A program made the position numbers and the translations under genes. The notes below the pieces were generated by a model, which was not told the DNA's origin, did no database searches, and saw nothing but the letters and a program-made list of their open reading frames with translations. A stretch of 64,000 nucleotides of DNA from Aselliscus stoliczkanus (taxonomy: Eukaryota; Chordata; Mammalia; Chiroptera; Hipposideridae). The DNA is taken from NCBI GenBank assembly GCA_033961575.1, contig CM066736.1, positions 9,953,501 to 10,017,500 on the forward strand. The letters run 5' to 3'. How positions within the stretch are numbered: position 1 is the stretch's first letter; every line of letters starts with the position of its first letter. Below, piece after piece: positions 44,680 to 56,524 of this stretch.

Positions 44680-45020
44680 AAGCCCCAGTTCACAGTGGCT
44701 TTAACAGGAAAGCATGGGATCCAGGAAACAGATGTGGGCATTACAATGTCACAGGGACTGACTCATTCTATCTTTTGCTCCTCCATCCACATCCCTCATT
44801 CATAGGTTCATCTCATGATTCAAGATGGAGGCATCTATGTTCCAGATAGCCTGATGGAGGAAAGGGAAAGAAAGGGAAAAGGTCATGCGTCAGCTGTCTC
44901 TTAAGGATGGGTCCTGGAAGCTGTTACAGGGCATTTCCCCTTACATCGCAGCAGTCAAAACTTAATCATGTGACCACATCTAGCTGCAGAGGAGGCTTGA
45001 AAATGTGACCTTTATTGGAT
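44680..45020 (+). repeat. Old dispersed repeat with shared 33-bp word
   Basis: Bases 44815-44847 match 46989-47021 with one mismatch. Downstream words (aaaacttaatcatgtgacca, catctagctgcagaggaggc) are typical of an old mammalian repeat I cannot name. Confidence 0.5.
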
Positions 45021-45094
45021 TAAGTTGTGTGCTGAGATAAAATTCATAATACAGTGCGATTCAAGAAGGTGAACGTGGATATCAGGAAACAGCT

Positions 45095-45250
45095 AGCAAT
45101 CCCTGCGATGGTACACAGAGCATATTGTATGCACACAATTCTCACAATAATCCTAAAACGTGGATTCTTCCCATTATATAGATAAGCACATGGGTCCCAG
45201 AAACACCAAACTGATACAGTTGATTATGAATAGCACCGGTTTTCAGCCTC
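45095..45250 (-). repeat. MIR SINE, diverged, antisense
   Basis: Reads cagagcatattgtatgcaca, caattctcacaataatccta and cccattatatagataagcac. Confidence 0.5.
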
Positions 45251-45852
45251 CTTTCTCAAGGTCTCTCTGCTAGCTCCAGGTAATGTATTCAGCTTGTCAA
45301 GCATTAATTTTTCCATTTCTTTGGAGTTTCAAAAACAATATGTAGGCAAGAGACCTGGCTCCTCCTGGCTGACCTTGCTTTTTCTCCATAGCAGTCCCGG
45401 CTTTATAAAAACTCTGAGCTCTGTTTGTTTTGCAATTACCATGGGTTAAGGGGCCCTCTGACATTTTTACAGGGGAGCAGGGTAGGCACAAATCCTCACC
45501 CCTCCCCTTGATTCTTTGATTGTTATTTCCTCTACCTTTAAAAGAAAATTGCATAATGGCCATCACTTAGGCACCTTTCCAAAGTACTTAAACTACATTA
45601 ATGCAAAAGGGCCATGTGAGGAAATAGCCCCAGATGTCACATGCCAAGTTACGAAGAGAAAAAGAGGATTCAGAGCACTCTCTTTATTGAGATCCCTTCA
45701 CAGAACGGTGCCACATGGGCCCGTGAATTGTGGTGATTAGCCATTCTTCAAAACCTGAGGCCAACTCAAACAGCATCAAAGTTATTAATGAGATTTGGCC
45801 CCATTAGGTTCATGTAAATATTTGTAACAGTCTTCAAAGCCTCTGTATGCAT
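45251..45852. other. Unique non-coding sequence
   Basis: No recognisable feature. Confidence 0.4.
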
Positions 45853-45853
45853 G

Positions 45854-45913
<60 letters not shown>

Positions 45914-45914
45914 T
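45853..45914 (+). repeat. (GATA)n microsatellite
   Basis: About 62 bases of an uninterrupted GATA tetramer. Confidence 0.98.
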
Positions 45915-46966
45915 GCATGTGTGCACGTGTATGTGTGTGTGCATGTGTGTCTGTATTCCATGAAACTTTGAGCAACTGAAAGCAACTAACCACACTCCTT
46001 TTTATATCTGTCCCGCATGGGCTTATTTGGGAGGCAGAAATGGTCCTGTCCTTCCAAAAAGAAAGACATTCATCTAAATTAGAGGTAGATGGTGAAAAAG
46101 TCAGTGTTGTCACATGTCAAGTGCCAAGTCAACATCTGTCTGCTGCTTCTGCAGGACTAGCATTCGCTCGGCTCTCTTTCATAATGGCACCTCGTTTTTC
46201 ACTGGGGGGACTACCGTGCCCTGCTTTTTAGCCTGTGTGGTGTGGACAAGGCTGACTCTCTCCCCCTTGAGTTTGGCTAATTGGCATTGCCCATTCCACT
46301 GGTTATGGTGCTTGACTCAAGGAAGGGCCCAAGACCCAAGTCAGCTTGATGAGATTCGGTCCCAGAACGTTTGCTGCCTCTCTAGGGAAAGAGTGCTGGC
46401 TGTCCCCATGCTTGTAACACTTCCTGCATCAAGCACGTGAGACTCTGCGCCTGAGGATTTTCTCTAATACTCTCAGCCCTGGCATGGGGCAACGAGCAAT
46501 GCTGGGGAGTGAATGCTCTGGGAGCAGCGCTCACACAATCAGGGATGGGGTTGGAGAATCAGCACCCCAGCTCCCTTGTCCCTGGAATGGGACATATGTT
46601 CTGTAAGATCCCCCAGATGTCCTCAGTGGAGTGTGGCCTCTAGAGTCTCACCAGGTCCCAGTAGTACTGAACATCAATTGTTCACAGCGAAAACCTGCTC
46701 ACGAATGCACCTTCCTTTGCCTTCCCTCTCACTTCCCCATCCCCCTACCAGAGTTTCCTGGGGCCACTGCCCTCATAAACCATATGCACTTGAATTCTCG
46801 TCTCAGCATCTGCTTCTGAGGGAACCCAGCCTAAGAGGCACAGCCATCTTGACGCAATAGGGCAAGAAACTGCCTGAGGATGCAGCCAACACAGAAGATG
46901 CAAGGCAGAGGAGGAGAATGACAGACACCCTTGAAGGCGTCATGTCTGGCATCTGGATCCAGCTGT
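45915..46966. other. Unique non-coding sequence
   Basis: TG-rich start (45916-45955), then nothing recognised. Confidence 0.4.
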
Positions 46967-47040
46967 GCCTCCTTCATTGGTCCATCCCATGATTCAAGAT
47001 GGCGGCATCTATGTTCCAGATTGCGGTGAAAGCGGCAGAG
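46967..47040 (+). repeat. Second copy of the 33-bp shared repeat word
   Basis: atgattcaagatggcggcat then ctatgttccagat corresponds to 44815-44847 (one g/a difference). Flanks are similar but diverged, so this is a second copy of the same old repeat. Confidence 0.6.
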
Positions 47041-47690
47041 TTGCTGCTCTGTAGATTTGCCTTAAGACAAGCATGTAAGAGCTGGGGTTCCCAAGTTTCT
47101 GTTATGACTCTTTTCATACTTCCTGTCCATGCTTTCCTGTATGGTCCCAAATATCCAATCCCACTTGCATCAGCTCATATGGTCCAACGATAGGAATTCC
47201 TTCCAAGGGCTGTTGGATCTTGCCTTAACTGAGAGAGGGTTCAAGCCACGAGGGTGGCGGGCAGCTCCAATCCTTCCCTGCAGTTTCATGTGAATCACCT
47301 CCTGGCAGCTTCCTGTTCACTGCTGTGCTCTTGTCTGCCAGCCAACCTCAGGCCTGGGCATCCCCCAGGAGATGTTAAACTCATCTCCCTTATCTGCTTG
47401 ACTGACTGTCATCTTGACACATCATTGAGCTGGTGATGAAGCCCCTAATTAGTACATGTCTCCAGGCCTCCATTTTGTCACCTCTCCTTCTGTGTGCCCT
47501 CCCGGTGGCTCACCCTCCCCTTCCTGTACCAGCTCCAAAGAGGATGCCCTACCTAGTCTGAAACAGTGCTGTTTCTGTGACTCTCCATCCCGCCATCTCC
47601 AACCATCTTCTTCCCAAGTCACAGAGTCAGAGCCACCCACACTCATCGTGGACCAGGCTCCAAGCTGCAGACTTTGTGACAGCATCCCAC
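47041..47690. other. Unique non-coding sequence
   Basis: Nothing recognised. Confidence 0.4.
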
Positions 47691-47694
47691 GCCA

Positions 47695-47825
47695 TCCTCC
47701 CATCCACTCGGAGATGGCAGCCATGATACCTAGTTTGCAGAGCAGGACACAGGCTCAGAGAAACTATGAGTACCAGTTCTCGCCCCAGGGTAGGCCAGGT
47801 CTAAGTCTCAGCTCTGCTGATTGTT
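47695..47825 (-). repeat. MIR SINE, antisense
   Basis: Reads agcaggacacaggctcagag, aaactatgagtaccag and gtctaagtctcagctctgct. Confidence 0.5.
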
Positions 47826-47995
47826 AATTATGCGAGTTAGTGAACTTTCCTTAGTTTTAACTTTCCTTATTCTATAATAGAAAAGTAAAAATACTGATTT
47901 AATAGGTTTGCTGTGCTGAGTAAGCGAAACAATTCTTGCACACACAGCATTTTTTTAGTGTCTAGTACATACTAGATTCTCAAAACTATAGATAT
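47800..47995 (+). repeat. MIR SINE 3' half
   Basis: Reads tgcgagttagtgaactttcc, tttccttattctataataga, gtttgctgtgctgagtaagc and agtgtctagtacatactaga. Confidence 0.55.
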
Positions 47996-48109
47996 TATTG
48001 TCATCATCATTTATCATTGAATCAAAAAATAGTATCTGTACAATATACATATCTATTAATATCTGTTGTCACATTCACATATTGGGAGATAAGAAATCTG
48101 GTGCAAAAT

Positions 48110-48510
48110 AACAATAATAATAATCCTATTCTAAGTGCTTTATAAATATTAAACATTTAATACAAATAGGATATTTATATTAATGAGTTAATATATATTA
48201 AATTTAATACAATATATTATTACTATTAATTTATTTAATTGATATATAATTAAAACAAACATATATTAAATTTAATATAATAAAATATTACATTTCATAT
48301 ATAACATAAATGATATATTATACATTTAATCATTTAATCTTCACGCCTATTAATACAAACTATTATCCCCATTTCACAGATGAGGAAACTGAGGCTCTGA
48401 GGGGTAAAATAATGTACCCAAGGCCACAGAGCTGAGTAGTGATGGAGCCAGGAATCTAATCCACTGTTTGGCTATGGGCTTGGTATTCTTAACCTCCAAG
48501 CTATTCGGTC
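48110..48510 (-). repeat. MIR SINE split by an AT-rich expansion
   Basis: The left part (attctaagtgctttataaat, 48129) and right part (tttaatcttcacgcctatta, then ttatccccatttcacagatg, 48335-48382) are adjacent in antisense MIR consensus. About 180 bases of almost pure A/T separate them here. Confidence 0.75.
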
Positions 48511-49130
48511 AGGTGAGGCTGTATGTTTTTCATAGGCTTACCAAACTAAGCGGTGGTTCTAGAATCCAGGTTTTCTGAATCATACTATAGTGGGCTTTCC
48601 ATGTCAAATCACAAACTAACAGGTCACTGTATGCTCTGATTTCAAAGAGGTCCACTTTGTCTGGGACATCTTACAATGTTAAGTGCTGTACAAACATTAG
48701 GGGACACTCACATTGTAGCAAGAACTTCTTAAATATTCATTGGCAGGAAGTAGAATACGATAGGCCTTTGATAGGAAAAAAAAAAAAATAGGTGCGGACC
48801 CACCTTTAAAGAGAATGAACCACAAGAACCCTGCAGAGGCCAGTTTGCCCTGAGCCCTGTGTGGTCCATATAAACTGTCGGAACTATGGTGGTGGAGGAT
48901 GTGAGGTTACATCTCCTGTTCGCCCCCTGCCCCCCATTCCTGTCTGTTTAGGGGAATAAGCACCTCCCATCTGAATGGAGATGGGGGCAGTGGTGAGGCC
49001 ATTCCCAGGGCAGCCTGGGGCTATCTGCATGGGAAAAACAAAGAGTGTCCAAGGAAAGTCTGGAAGACCTCGCTTCTTTCACTTTTCCCCAGGGTTACTT
49101 ACTAAGGCATAACGGACAAGTAAAGCTGTG
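48511..49130. other. Unique non-coding sequence
   Basis: Contains an A13 run at about 48777. No gene. Confidence 0.4.
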
Positions 49131-49230
49131 TATGTTTAAAGTGTACAATGGGATGAATCTGATATACGTATTCACTGTGACATGATGACCACAATCAAGT
49201 TCACAAACACGTCCACCACCTCATACAGGT

Positions 49231-49274
<44 letters not shown>

Positions 49275-49350
49275 TGAGAATGCTTACGATCTACTCTCCG
49301 CATATCTCAAGTATATAACACAGTATTATTGACTATTCGATATGGAAAAT

Positions 49351-49381
<31 letters not shown>

Positions 49382-49676
49382 AATATTATTTCACCATAAA
49401 ACAGAAGGAAATCCTGCCATTTGCAACAATATGGGTGGACGTTGAGGACATTATGTTAAGTGAACTAAGCCAGACAGAGAAAGACTAAGCCATAGGATCT
49501 CATTTACATGTGGAATCTTACCAAAAACATGTCAAACTCATAGAACTGGAGCGCAGGACAGCGATTGCCAGGAACTGGGTTAGGAGGTGGGGAAACTGGG
49601 GAAATGTTGGTCAAAAAGTACAAACTTCCAGTTATAAGAGGAGTAAATCCCAATCTAACGTATGGCATAGTGACCT
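49131..49676 (-). mobile_element. L1 LINE 3' end with twin-priming inversion
   Basis: The left piece (49131-49340) is antisense L1 3'-UTR (ccacaatcaagttcacaaac, gagaatgcttacgatctact, acacagtattattgactatt). The right piece (49341-49676) is sense L1 immediately upstream of that in the consensus (accataaaacagaaggaaat, ttatgttaagtgaactaagc, acaaacttccagttataaga, ggcatagtgac). The two meet in the consensus at gtgac|tatag. The element therefore lies on the minus strand with its 5' part inverted. The GT (49232-49273) and CA (49351-49378) runs are the element's own simple repeats, expanded. Confidence 0.8.
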
Positions 49677-49915
49677 GGCTTCTTTCAATGACTCCCAGTT
49701 CCCAAAGGAGAGAATAATGAAGGAACCACACGAAAAGTAGGCTTTTCTCCTAAAGTTGACATTATCTCCTTCAGTTAAAAAAAAAAAAAAATCAGTGAAC
49801 GAAATGATCCATACAAAGGGGTTACACAAGGAATTTATACAGTAAATGTTCAATAAATGCTTATTATTGTTATAATTGTTATAATTATATGTTCTTGCAT
49901 GGCTCATACTTCATC
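49677..49915. other. Unique sequence with MIR/L2-like end
   Basis: About 49838-49885 (cagtaaatgttcaataaatg, cttattattgttataattg) is the 3' end of a sense MIR. A14 run at about 49779. Confidence 0.45.
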
Positions 49916-49919
49916 AATG

Positions 49920-50075
49920 GTAAACTAACATTTTATTCATAAATATTAACAAATATGTATTAAGTAGGAACTAAGGGATAAGCATTGAGGGTTCTGGGAT
50001 ATATAAGTTGGACCAAGTCCCTGCCCTCATGGGGTTTACATTGCAGTACAGAATCCAATAGAACTTTCCATGATG
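49920..50075 (-). repeat. L2 LINE 3' end, antisense
   Basis: Reads aataagcattgagggttctg-like text, then ccctgccctcatggggttta and cattgcagtacagaatcc. Confidence 0.75.
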
Positions 50076-50089
50076 ATAGAGATGGTTTA

Positions 50090-50270
50090 CACCTGTGCTA
50101 CCCAATATGGCAGCCACTAGCATCCTGAGATTACTGAGCTATTAAAATACTGCTGGTGCAACTGCCGAAGAACTGGATTTCAAAGTTTTTTGGGGGTTTT
50201 AATTAATTCTAGTTACATTTCAATATCCACGCAGTAGCTACTGTATAGGACAGTGCACATCTAGTGGATG
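50090..50270. mobile_element. Old hAT-type transposon, probably nested in L2
   Basis: The ends cctgtgctacccaatatggc and tactgtataggacagtgcac are inverted in part and resemble a mammalian hAT family whose ends read cagtgctgtccaatag. It sits between two antisense L2 pieces. Confidence 0.5.
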
Positions 50271-50279
50271 AAATAGCTC

Positions 50280-50760
50280 ATTCTTTGCAAGTTAAACACC
50301 AACATCTAACTTAGCAATCAGTTGCTTAACAGTGATCTACTGAGTATCCACAAAGTGCTAAGCATTGAGGATTCAGCGTTAAGTCGGACAAAGTGCCTGC
50401 TCTGAAGACAGGCTATTTAAGCTAACACCCAAATGGGATGGACATGTCTTGGCTTGTAAAGGTTATGTCTTGTGACAAGCTGTAGGAGAGGATGGCAGGC
50501 AGAGGCATGAGCAAACACAAAGATGGTGAGGTAGCAGCAAGCCTGGGATGTGAAAAGAAAATATTATTTTAAAAAAAAAAGGCCAGAGAGGATGAACCAC
50601 AGTGAGAGAGGGAGTAAGAACATGGAAAGATGTCAGGATGAGAAGGGACAGATCAGGGCTTTTGGATCCTACTTCGGCTCTGTAGGAATCTGCTGGAGGG
50701 CTTTGCTTGGAGGAGTGACATGATGAGAATTATATATTTTTAAAAACAAAATATCACCTG
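50280..50760 (-). repeat. L2 LINE, antisense
   Basis: Reads aaagtgctaagcattgagga, agtcggacaaagtgcctgct, aggcagaggcatgagcaaac, gggctttgcttggaggagtg and acatgatgagaatta: successive parts of antisense L2. Confidence 0.7.
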
Positions 50761-51850
50761 GCCGCTCTATCAATCAATGGACTGTCCAAAACCTGAGTGA
50801 TTAACAGCTGAGAAGTTATTAGAAATAAAAGCTGTTTTAGACTGACATGCGTATTAAGTACTCAACACATTGTCTGGAGCAAAAGAAGTGTCTGAAAAAT
50901 AACTATCGTTATTTTGGAGGCTACTCATGTTCCCATGATGAAAACGATGACTTTAGACAGCCGATCCATCGGGATGCATTCGTGGAACACTGTTATGAAT
51001 TGGAAGAGTTCTAAGTCTTCCAGAGTCAATTTAGATGGAAGTCTCCTCCGATAAGTGATTCAAGCACAACAAGACAGGGAAATCTAATGCTCTATAAACA
51101 AATGAAGAAAGTCGTAAGCTAGGGCATGACCCGTGGCTGGATGGTGTGCCCCCTTTGCGAGAGCTGTCCGAGATCAAGAAAAAGAAGCTGCTAAGAAAGA
51201 CGGTCCCTTATTCACTCCCTTCCTTTTGGAAACGATTGCTGAGCTCTGTCCATTTGGAAAACATTGATGCATCTTCCAGAAGATGAAGCCTGAATATACA
51301 CAGACGCCATTTCCCCGCAGGGATGTATCCCAAACACACTGAATGGAGAGCATATTTTTGTGGCCAGAGGTGCACTGGGAATTACTTGCTGGAGGTCATT
51401 ACTCTGTGTTTGTACTAAGGAACCATATGTAGTGTGAAATGCCACGTCCTTTCCTGGAAGAACTGAATGGTCAGGGGTTGCTCCCAACAAACTACCTTTG
51501 AACCTTCTTCTCCCACCCAACCGTCGCCACCTTGGGCTCCCCTGCTTCCAGAGTTAGAAGGCTTTCTCTGTGACGCTGGCTGAATGCAATAATTTCCCCC
51601 GTTACAACTATAAAACCAGATACCAAATACATAACAGGACAAAAGGGAAGAGAAAACAAAGGGGAGACCATTTGTTTGTTGGTTGCATGACTGGGGCATT
51701 AGAAACCCATGCGTCTGCTGCAATGAGCCTCCATGAATTATCCTTCTTGTGCTGGGTTTTCTTTTTTTTTAAGCTACCCCTGAATGTGAATGGAACACGA
51801 AGATTTTCCTCTGTTTCCCACATTGAGACAATGGCCTGATCAGCCCCTTA
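50761..51850. other. Unique non-coding sequence
   Basis: No gene or confident repeat. Overlapping frames on both strands lack any recognisable domain. Confidence 0.4.
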
Positions 51851-51854
51851 TGGA

Positions 51855-52030
51855 CTGGGTGACACTGAGCAACCAAGATGGACAAATGTCTTGCAGCCCA
51901 AGCAGCCTCTTGGGAAAACGGGGAAATCCTATCTATGTATTTCATAGGTCTGCTGTATAAAGGTCATTGAGGAAACATATGTAAAAAGTTTGTCACAGTG
52001 CTGGCACGCGGTGGGGCTCAGTCAGGGTTG
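51855..52030 (+). repeat. MIR SINE, diverged
   Basis: Reads gactgggtgacactgagcaa, cataggtctgctgtataaag and gtttgtcacagtgctggcac. Confidence 0.55.
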
Positions 52031-52590
52031 GGAACTCGAGGCTTCAGGCACATTAGAATATCAGCGTGGTAAGTGCCACCCAACCGAGCAGAGCAATGTC
52101 TCACGGTGCCTGCGGTACTGGAATCGAATGTGTACTGGAATCGAATGTGCCAAAGACCAACCTTTGAGGATAACGCATCTTCAGATGAGAGGACAGCGTC
52201 CAGAGAGTTTGCTAAGCTCAAAGGGGGCGGCCTTTGCTCAATGCTCTCTTAACTGGAGTCACACAGCTCTGGGCGTGACCCACAGCTCAGCCATTTAGGA
52301 TCGGGACAGCCTCAAACAATGTTCCTTCTTGAGATGCCCGGTTTTCTATCATGGAAGTGGGGGTAACAATACATCCTGTCTTGCAGTGCTGTATCTTCTT
52401 CTTCATCTGGTGCTTTATAGAGCCAAGCAGAATACTGGCTGCCACCGTGACTGTTGTTAATATAACATCCATATTGGAACACAATGACTATTAGCATCTA
52501 TAATAACACTGATGCCCACTTGGATATTTAGGCATCATTGATGCAACATGGTGCGAGATCCAAGAGTAAGAGATGTTGGAATAAAAAATT
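52031..52590. other. Unique sequence with MIR scraps and a 17-bp tandem duplication
   Basis: tactggaatcgaatgtg occurs twice head-to-tail (52116-52132, 52133-52149). Around it, weak MIR-like words in both orientations appear. Confidence 0.5.
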
Positions 52591-52594
52591 ACTA

Positions 52595-53045
52595 CTAGCT
52601 CTATGCATCCACCCACTCAGAAACCACTTATTATTCTCCTACTGTGTGCCAGGCTCTGGTGTGGGAACTGGCCCCATGGACAGACCAGCCCCCTTGGAAC
52701 TTCACAAGGGGCAGGTTTGGGGAATGAGACAAAACAAACAGAAAAACCATTAAGCATATAAATATTGAACATGTCAGGTAGTGATCAGTTCCCAGAAGAA
52801 AGGCAGTACAGGGTAGGGGAAAAGGTGAGAGAGAACATAGATGGAGGTTAAATGGGTGGTCAAGGAGGGTCTTTCAGGTAAGATGACATCTGAACAGAGA
52901 CCTGGAGGAAGTGAGGGAGAGGCCGGGCGGACATGTGCAGGACGAGCAGAGGGAACAGCAACTGCAAAAGCCTGAGTCTCGATGGGAAAAAGACGGAAGC
53001 CTAGTGGAGCTGAGATGTCTGGAGAAGGGCCATCCCGCAGCGAGC
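52595..53045 (-). repeat. L2 LINE 3' region, antisense
   Basis: Reads ttctcctactgtgtgccagg, agatgacatctgaacagaga, cctggaggaagtgagggaga and gagggaacagcaactgcaaa. A long and clear copy. Confidence 0.8.
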
Positions 53046-53810
53046 TCACGCTGCAGAGTGGATGCAGAATTCATCATTTTTAGGGTCGGTCTCAGAATCC
53101 TGCTTAGTTGCACCGTCCACCCAAGCCATCTCCCTGAGAGGACCCATATCCCATTTTTATACAATTTAGGGATTCTAACCAGTGGGTCTTCTGGACCCCC
53201 TGGAAGTCACATCCTTGGCATCTACTAGAAATGGGCAAATCGAGACAGCAGGTGCCACAACCCCCACCCTGGCCCCCACCATATGGCCTGGCTGCGAGGA
53301 GTGTTTGTTAGGCAGATCTGGGGGGTGGGGGGAGTTTTCTTCCCTTGGCTTCCCCGGGACTGAAGACAACGACTTCCAGGGCTCACACCCCCATTGCATC
53401 ATCGGTGACGTCCGGGACCAGAGCGCCTTAATTAGCAGCCCTCTGCTGCCCAGATGTGTGGGGGACACCGGAAGACAGAGGGGTCAGCAGCTTGGGTGGC
53501 TTTCCTGGTGTCCAGGTCTTCTGTCGGCTCAGCCGGCCTCAGAGTCACTGCTTCCATCCCCTGTGCTACAACTCAACACCTTTCAGAAGCTGGGCATTCC
53601 CTTACAGACCAAAGGTCTGCGATGTGCAGAAAAGGGTAATTTCATGGAATGTGCCCCTGCCTCATGCTAATTCTCCTTTGTGGGCACTCCAAGGGGCTTG
53701 GGGCCCAGAATCTTAGGAATACACTCAGTGTGTGCTGAGCAGCTGTGTTCCTAAGTCATGTCCAGTGAGGGATTCTTAGGGATGCCTTCACACAGCAACA
53801 GAGCTAAGTG
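53046..53810. other. Unique non-coding sequence
   Basis: A 162-codon plus frame (53182-53670) and 97-codon minus frame overlap without any recognisable domain. About 53160-53260 has weak MER5-like words. Confidence 0.4.
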
Positions 53811-53814
53811 TCCT

Positions 53815-54055
53815 GAGCATGCGAAGCACTGAGCACCGGGCTCAGATCTTTCACACAGGGTTTCCTTGAATGTTCACAAGACACCCGTGGAGGAGGGGCT
53901 ATTATCACATGCCTCCGTTGTGCAGAGAAGGACAGTGAGCACAAACGAGGTTGAGGGAGGGCCTATAAGCCACCTGTCTATTAAAGCCAGCGTCAGGACT
54001 TGAACTTAAGTGGTCTGAATCCAGAGCCCATCCCCCTCATATAGTCCAACACTGC
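53815..54055 (-). repeat. MIR SINE, antisense
   Basis: Reads gcgaagcactgagcaccggg, gggctattatcacatgcctc, tgcagagaaggacagtgagc and gtcaggacttgaacttaagt. Confidence 0.65.
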
Positions 54056-54089
54056 TCCCCACTCTCTGTTTGTCCCAGTGACAGAGACC

Positions 54090-54306
54090 GGGAGTCAGGA
54101 AGCTGTTCGTAAAAGGCCAAATCATAATTGTTCCTGGCTTTGCCATCCATGCAGTGTGAGTCACAGCCACTCAGCTCTGCTGTTGCAGTGTGACAGCAGC
54201 CACAGACGTAAGCAGATGTGTGTGGCTGTTTTCCAATAAAACTTTATTTACAAAGACAGGCAGAAGGCTGGGTCTCGCCCATGGGCCATGGTTGGCCAAC
54301 CCCTGA
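54090..54306 (+). mobile_element. Old hAT-type transposon copy
   Basis: Starts ggagtcaggaagctgttcgt and ends tggttggccaacccctg. The interior has gtgtggctgttttccaataa then aactttatttacaaagacag. Same family as 32880. Confidence 0.75.
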
Positions 54307-55465
54307 GGTAGAAGGTCACCCCCTATGCCTTTCAGGGAGCTTTTCATGACACCTTTCATTGGTAGGCAGGTCCAGGACTGACTCCGTGTCTCAATGATAT
54401 CACTGGGGACCCATATTCATTTCACATTTTGCTCAGCCATCCCTACCCTAGCAATTTTGGTTTTCCATTATCATTATTTGTTGCCTTGTGGTCACAAGCA
54501 GGCTGCAGCAGTGGCAGGTGTAGTATCCCCAAGCTGCAGGAAAGCAAGGACAGGGGCTATACAACCATCTCATAAGGTTTTTGTCTTTTCATTTTTTTCA
54601 CTGGGGAGGGAAGCCTGCTTATCTGCACGGGGCTTGCTCTTTCATTTCATTGGTCAGCACTGAGTTCCATATTCACCCCAAAATCAGTCACTGGAAAAAC
54701 AAGGAATTTGAACCTATTATGCTCATGCCTGAGGCTCAGAGAGGGTCCCACTTTCCTTCCAAATCTAGGGACCCCCCACCATTCCAAAATCAGGTTATGT
54801 TGGCATGGAAGAAGGGAATGTAAGGTGTTGGGGTTGGTGACAATAACACCGACTGCACTCATACTCATCCTTTCTAGGAGCGATTCAGAGTGGGGTCCAG
54901 CCTGCACAAACACCTCGGGACTTGTACTAAGCGTCTGAGGTATGAGGCGTGGTAAGAGCCTGGAGGTGAGACCCCTGTCAGAAGCCTGTCACTCACTCTT
55001 AATACCCAGCTTCACAGGAGCAGGCGGCAGCCCCAGAGCTGAGGCAGGAGGGGCCCTGGGGAGGTGGAGGTGAGCGGACAGGTGTGAAAGGGAAGGAGGA
55101 TTTAGCAAAGAGGCCTGGCCCCTCCCAGGCTCAGGCAGTGAGATGCCTGCGGTTTCAAAACACTGGGATCTCTCACGCTGACACCACAGAGGATGGCTGA
55201 GGCTTTTCAGAGCTGTCCCCCCACAAAGTCATTCTGGGGCACAATCTGCCAGGCTCTGAATTGCCTCAGCCTCCACATCCAAACTGCTGTAAGAAATTGA
55301 GTGGGGAGATCTCAGAAGGGCTTGTGAGCTAGATTAAACCCAAGGCACATTCCCTGTGGGGGTCAGAACACAAGATCCGGTGTCCTAGTGTGGGAGTCCC
55401 GAGGGGAGATAGCTGTTCTCTGTTTATTAAAAGGCGTTTTGAGAGGAAAAAAAAAAAGTGAGTTA
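54307..55465. other. Unique non-coding sequence
   Basis: Only short MIR-like words (cctgaggctcagagagggtc, 54728). Ends in an A12 run near 55447. No gene. Confidence 0.4.
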
Positions 55466-55469
55466 GATG

Positions 55470-55660
55470 ATTGCCATTCATTCATTCACTCACCATTCAT
55501 TCATTTATTCACTCACGCATTCATACAATAGTTGCTTATTGAATGCCTACTTTGAGCCAGCAACTATTCTAATGGATAGAGATTCAGTAATGAAATCAAT
55601 AGGTAAAAACCTCATTCCTTGTGAAGCCTACTTATGGTGGGGGAGACAAGCGTTAGGATA
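55470..55660 (-). repeat. L2 LINE 3' end, antisense, with (ATTC)n tail
   Basis: The tandem ATTC tract (about 55477-55525) leads into ttgcttattgaatgcctact and gagattcagtaatgaaatca. This is an L2 end with its own tandem tail, now expanded. Confidence 0.7.
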
Positions 55661-55744
55661 AGAAAACTTTATAGCTATGTCCTTGAATGAGCCATTTACC
55701 TCCTCTTAACCTATTTCCCATTGATAAGTTCCTCATTACTATTC

Positions 55745-56175
55745 ATGGTGGTCCAGGTTGTGACAGTTAATTTTATGGGTTGACTTGGCTGGGCCACAGT
55801 GACCAGATATTTTGGTCAAACGTGTTTCTGAATATTTCTGTGAGGGTGATTTTTGGATGAAATTAACATTGTAATCAGTGAGGAAAGCAGAACACGCTCT
55901 ATAATATGGGTGGGCCTTATCCAATCAGTTGAAGGCCTTACTAGAATCCAGACTGACCACTCCTGACCTAGATGGAATTCTGCCAGCAGGTGCCTTTGGG
56001 CTTGAACCCCATCAGCCCTTTCCTGAGCCTTGCGCTTGCAGGCCCATCCTACAGATTTTGGACTTGCCAGCCTTCTTCATCCACTGAGCCAATTCCTTAA
56101 AATAACTGTTCTCTCTCTCTCTTTATACACATCCTATTGGTTCTGTTTCTTCTGAGAAGCCTGGGTAATACACAG
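55745..56175 (+). repeat. Old dispersed repeat, class unresolved
   Basis: Reads ttgtgacagttaattttatg, atttctgtgagggtgatttt, ccttatccaatcagttgaag, and ends ttggttctgtttcttctgag then cctgggtaatacaca. I recognise the family from mammalian genomes but cannot assign it to an LTR or L1 class by eye. Confidence 0.6.
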
Positions 56176-56325
56176 ACATTATGTGAAGGGCTTCACAGTC
56201 ATATACCCATTTAATTCTCACATAACCCTGTGAGGTAAGTCTTTTCACAAGGAGTCCCATGTGTGAAAGTGGAGTGTTTCCCACCCAGTCAGCCAGGGCC
56301 CAGTGATAATCTCCCTTCTCGTTTT
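56165..56325 (-). repeat. MIR SINE fragment, antisense
   Basis: Reads catttaattctcacataacc and ctgtgaggtaagtcttttca. Confidence 0.5.
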
Positions 56326-56524
56326 TAATATCAGACAAGTGGTGTCGCTCAAATTGGGCTCCTTATGACAAGACTACAAGGGGCTGCCTTGCTAAAGGCC
56401 CCTCCCCCTGACTCGCTGGGCTCCAAGGATTGGGCTGAACAGAAGGTCAGTGAGTGAAAGACTCTCTGATCTGCTTTGGTGAAAAAGTCCTGTGGTGAGC
56501 GTCTACTAAAGGTATGCGCTAGGC
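56326..56524. other. Unique spacer
   Basis: Nothing recognised. Confidence 0.4.

Noticed and set aside
53182..53670. 162-codon plus-strand frame
   Set aside because: Overlapped by frames on the other strand and by weak repeat words. No domain seen.
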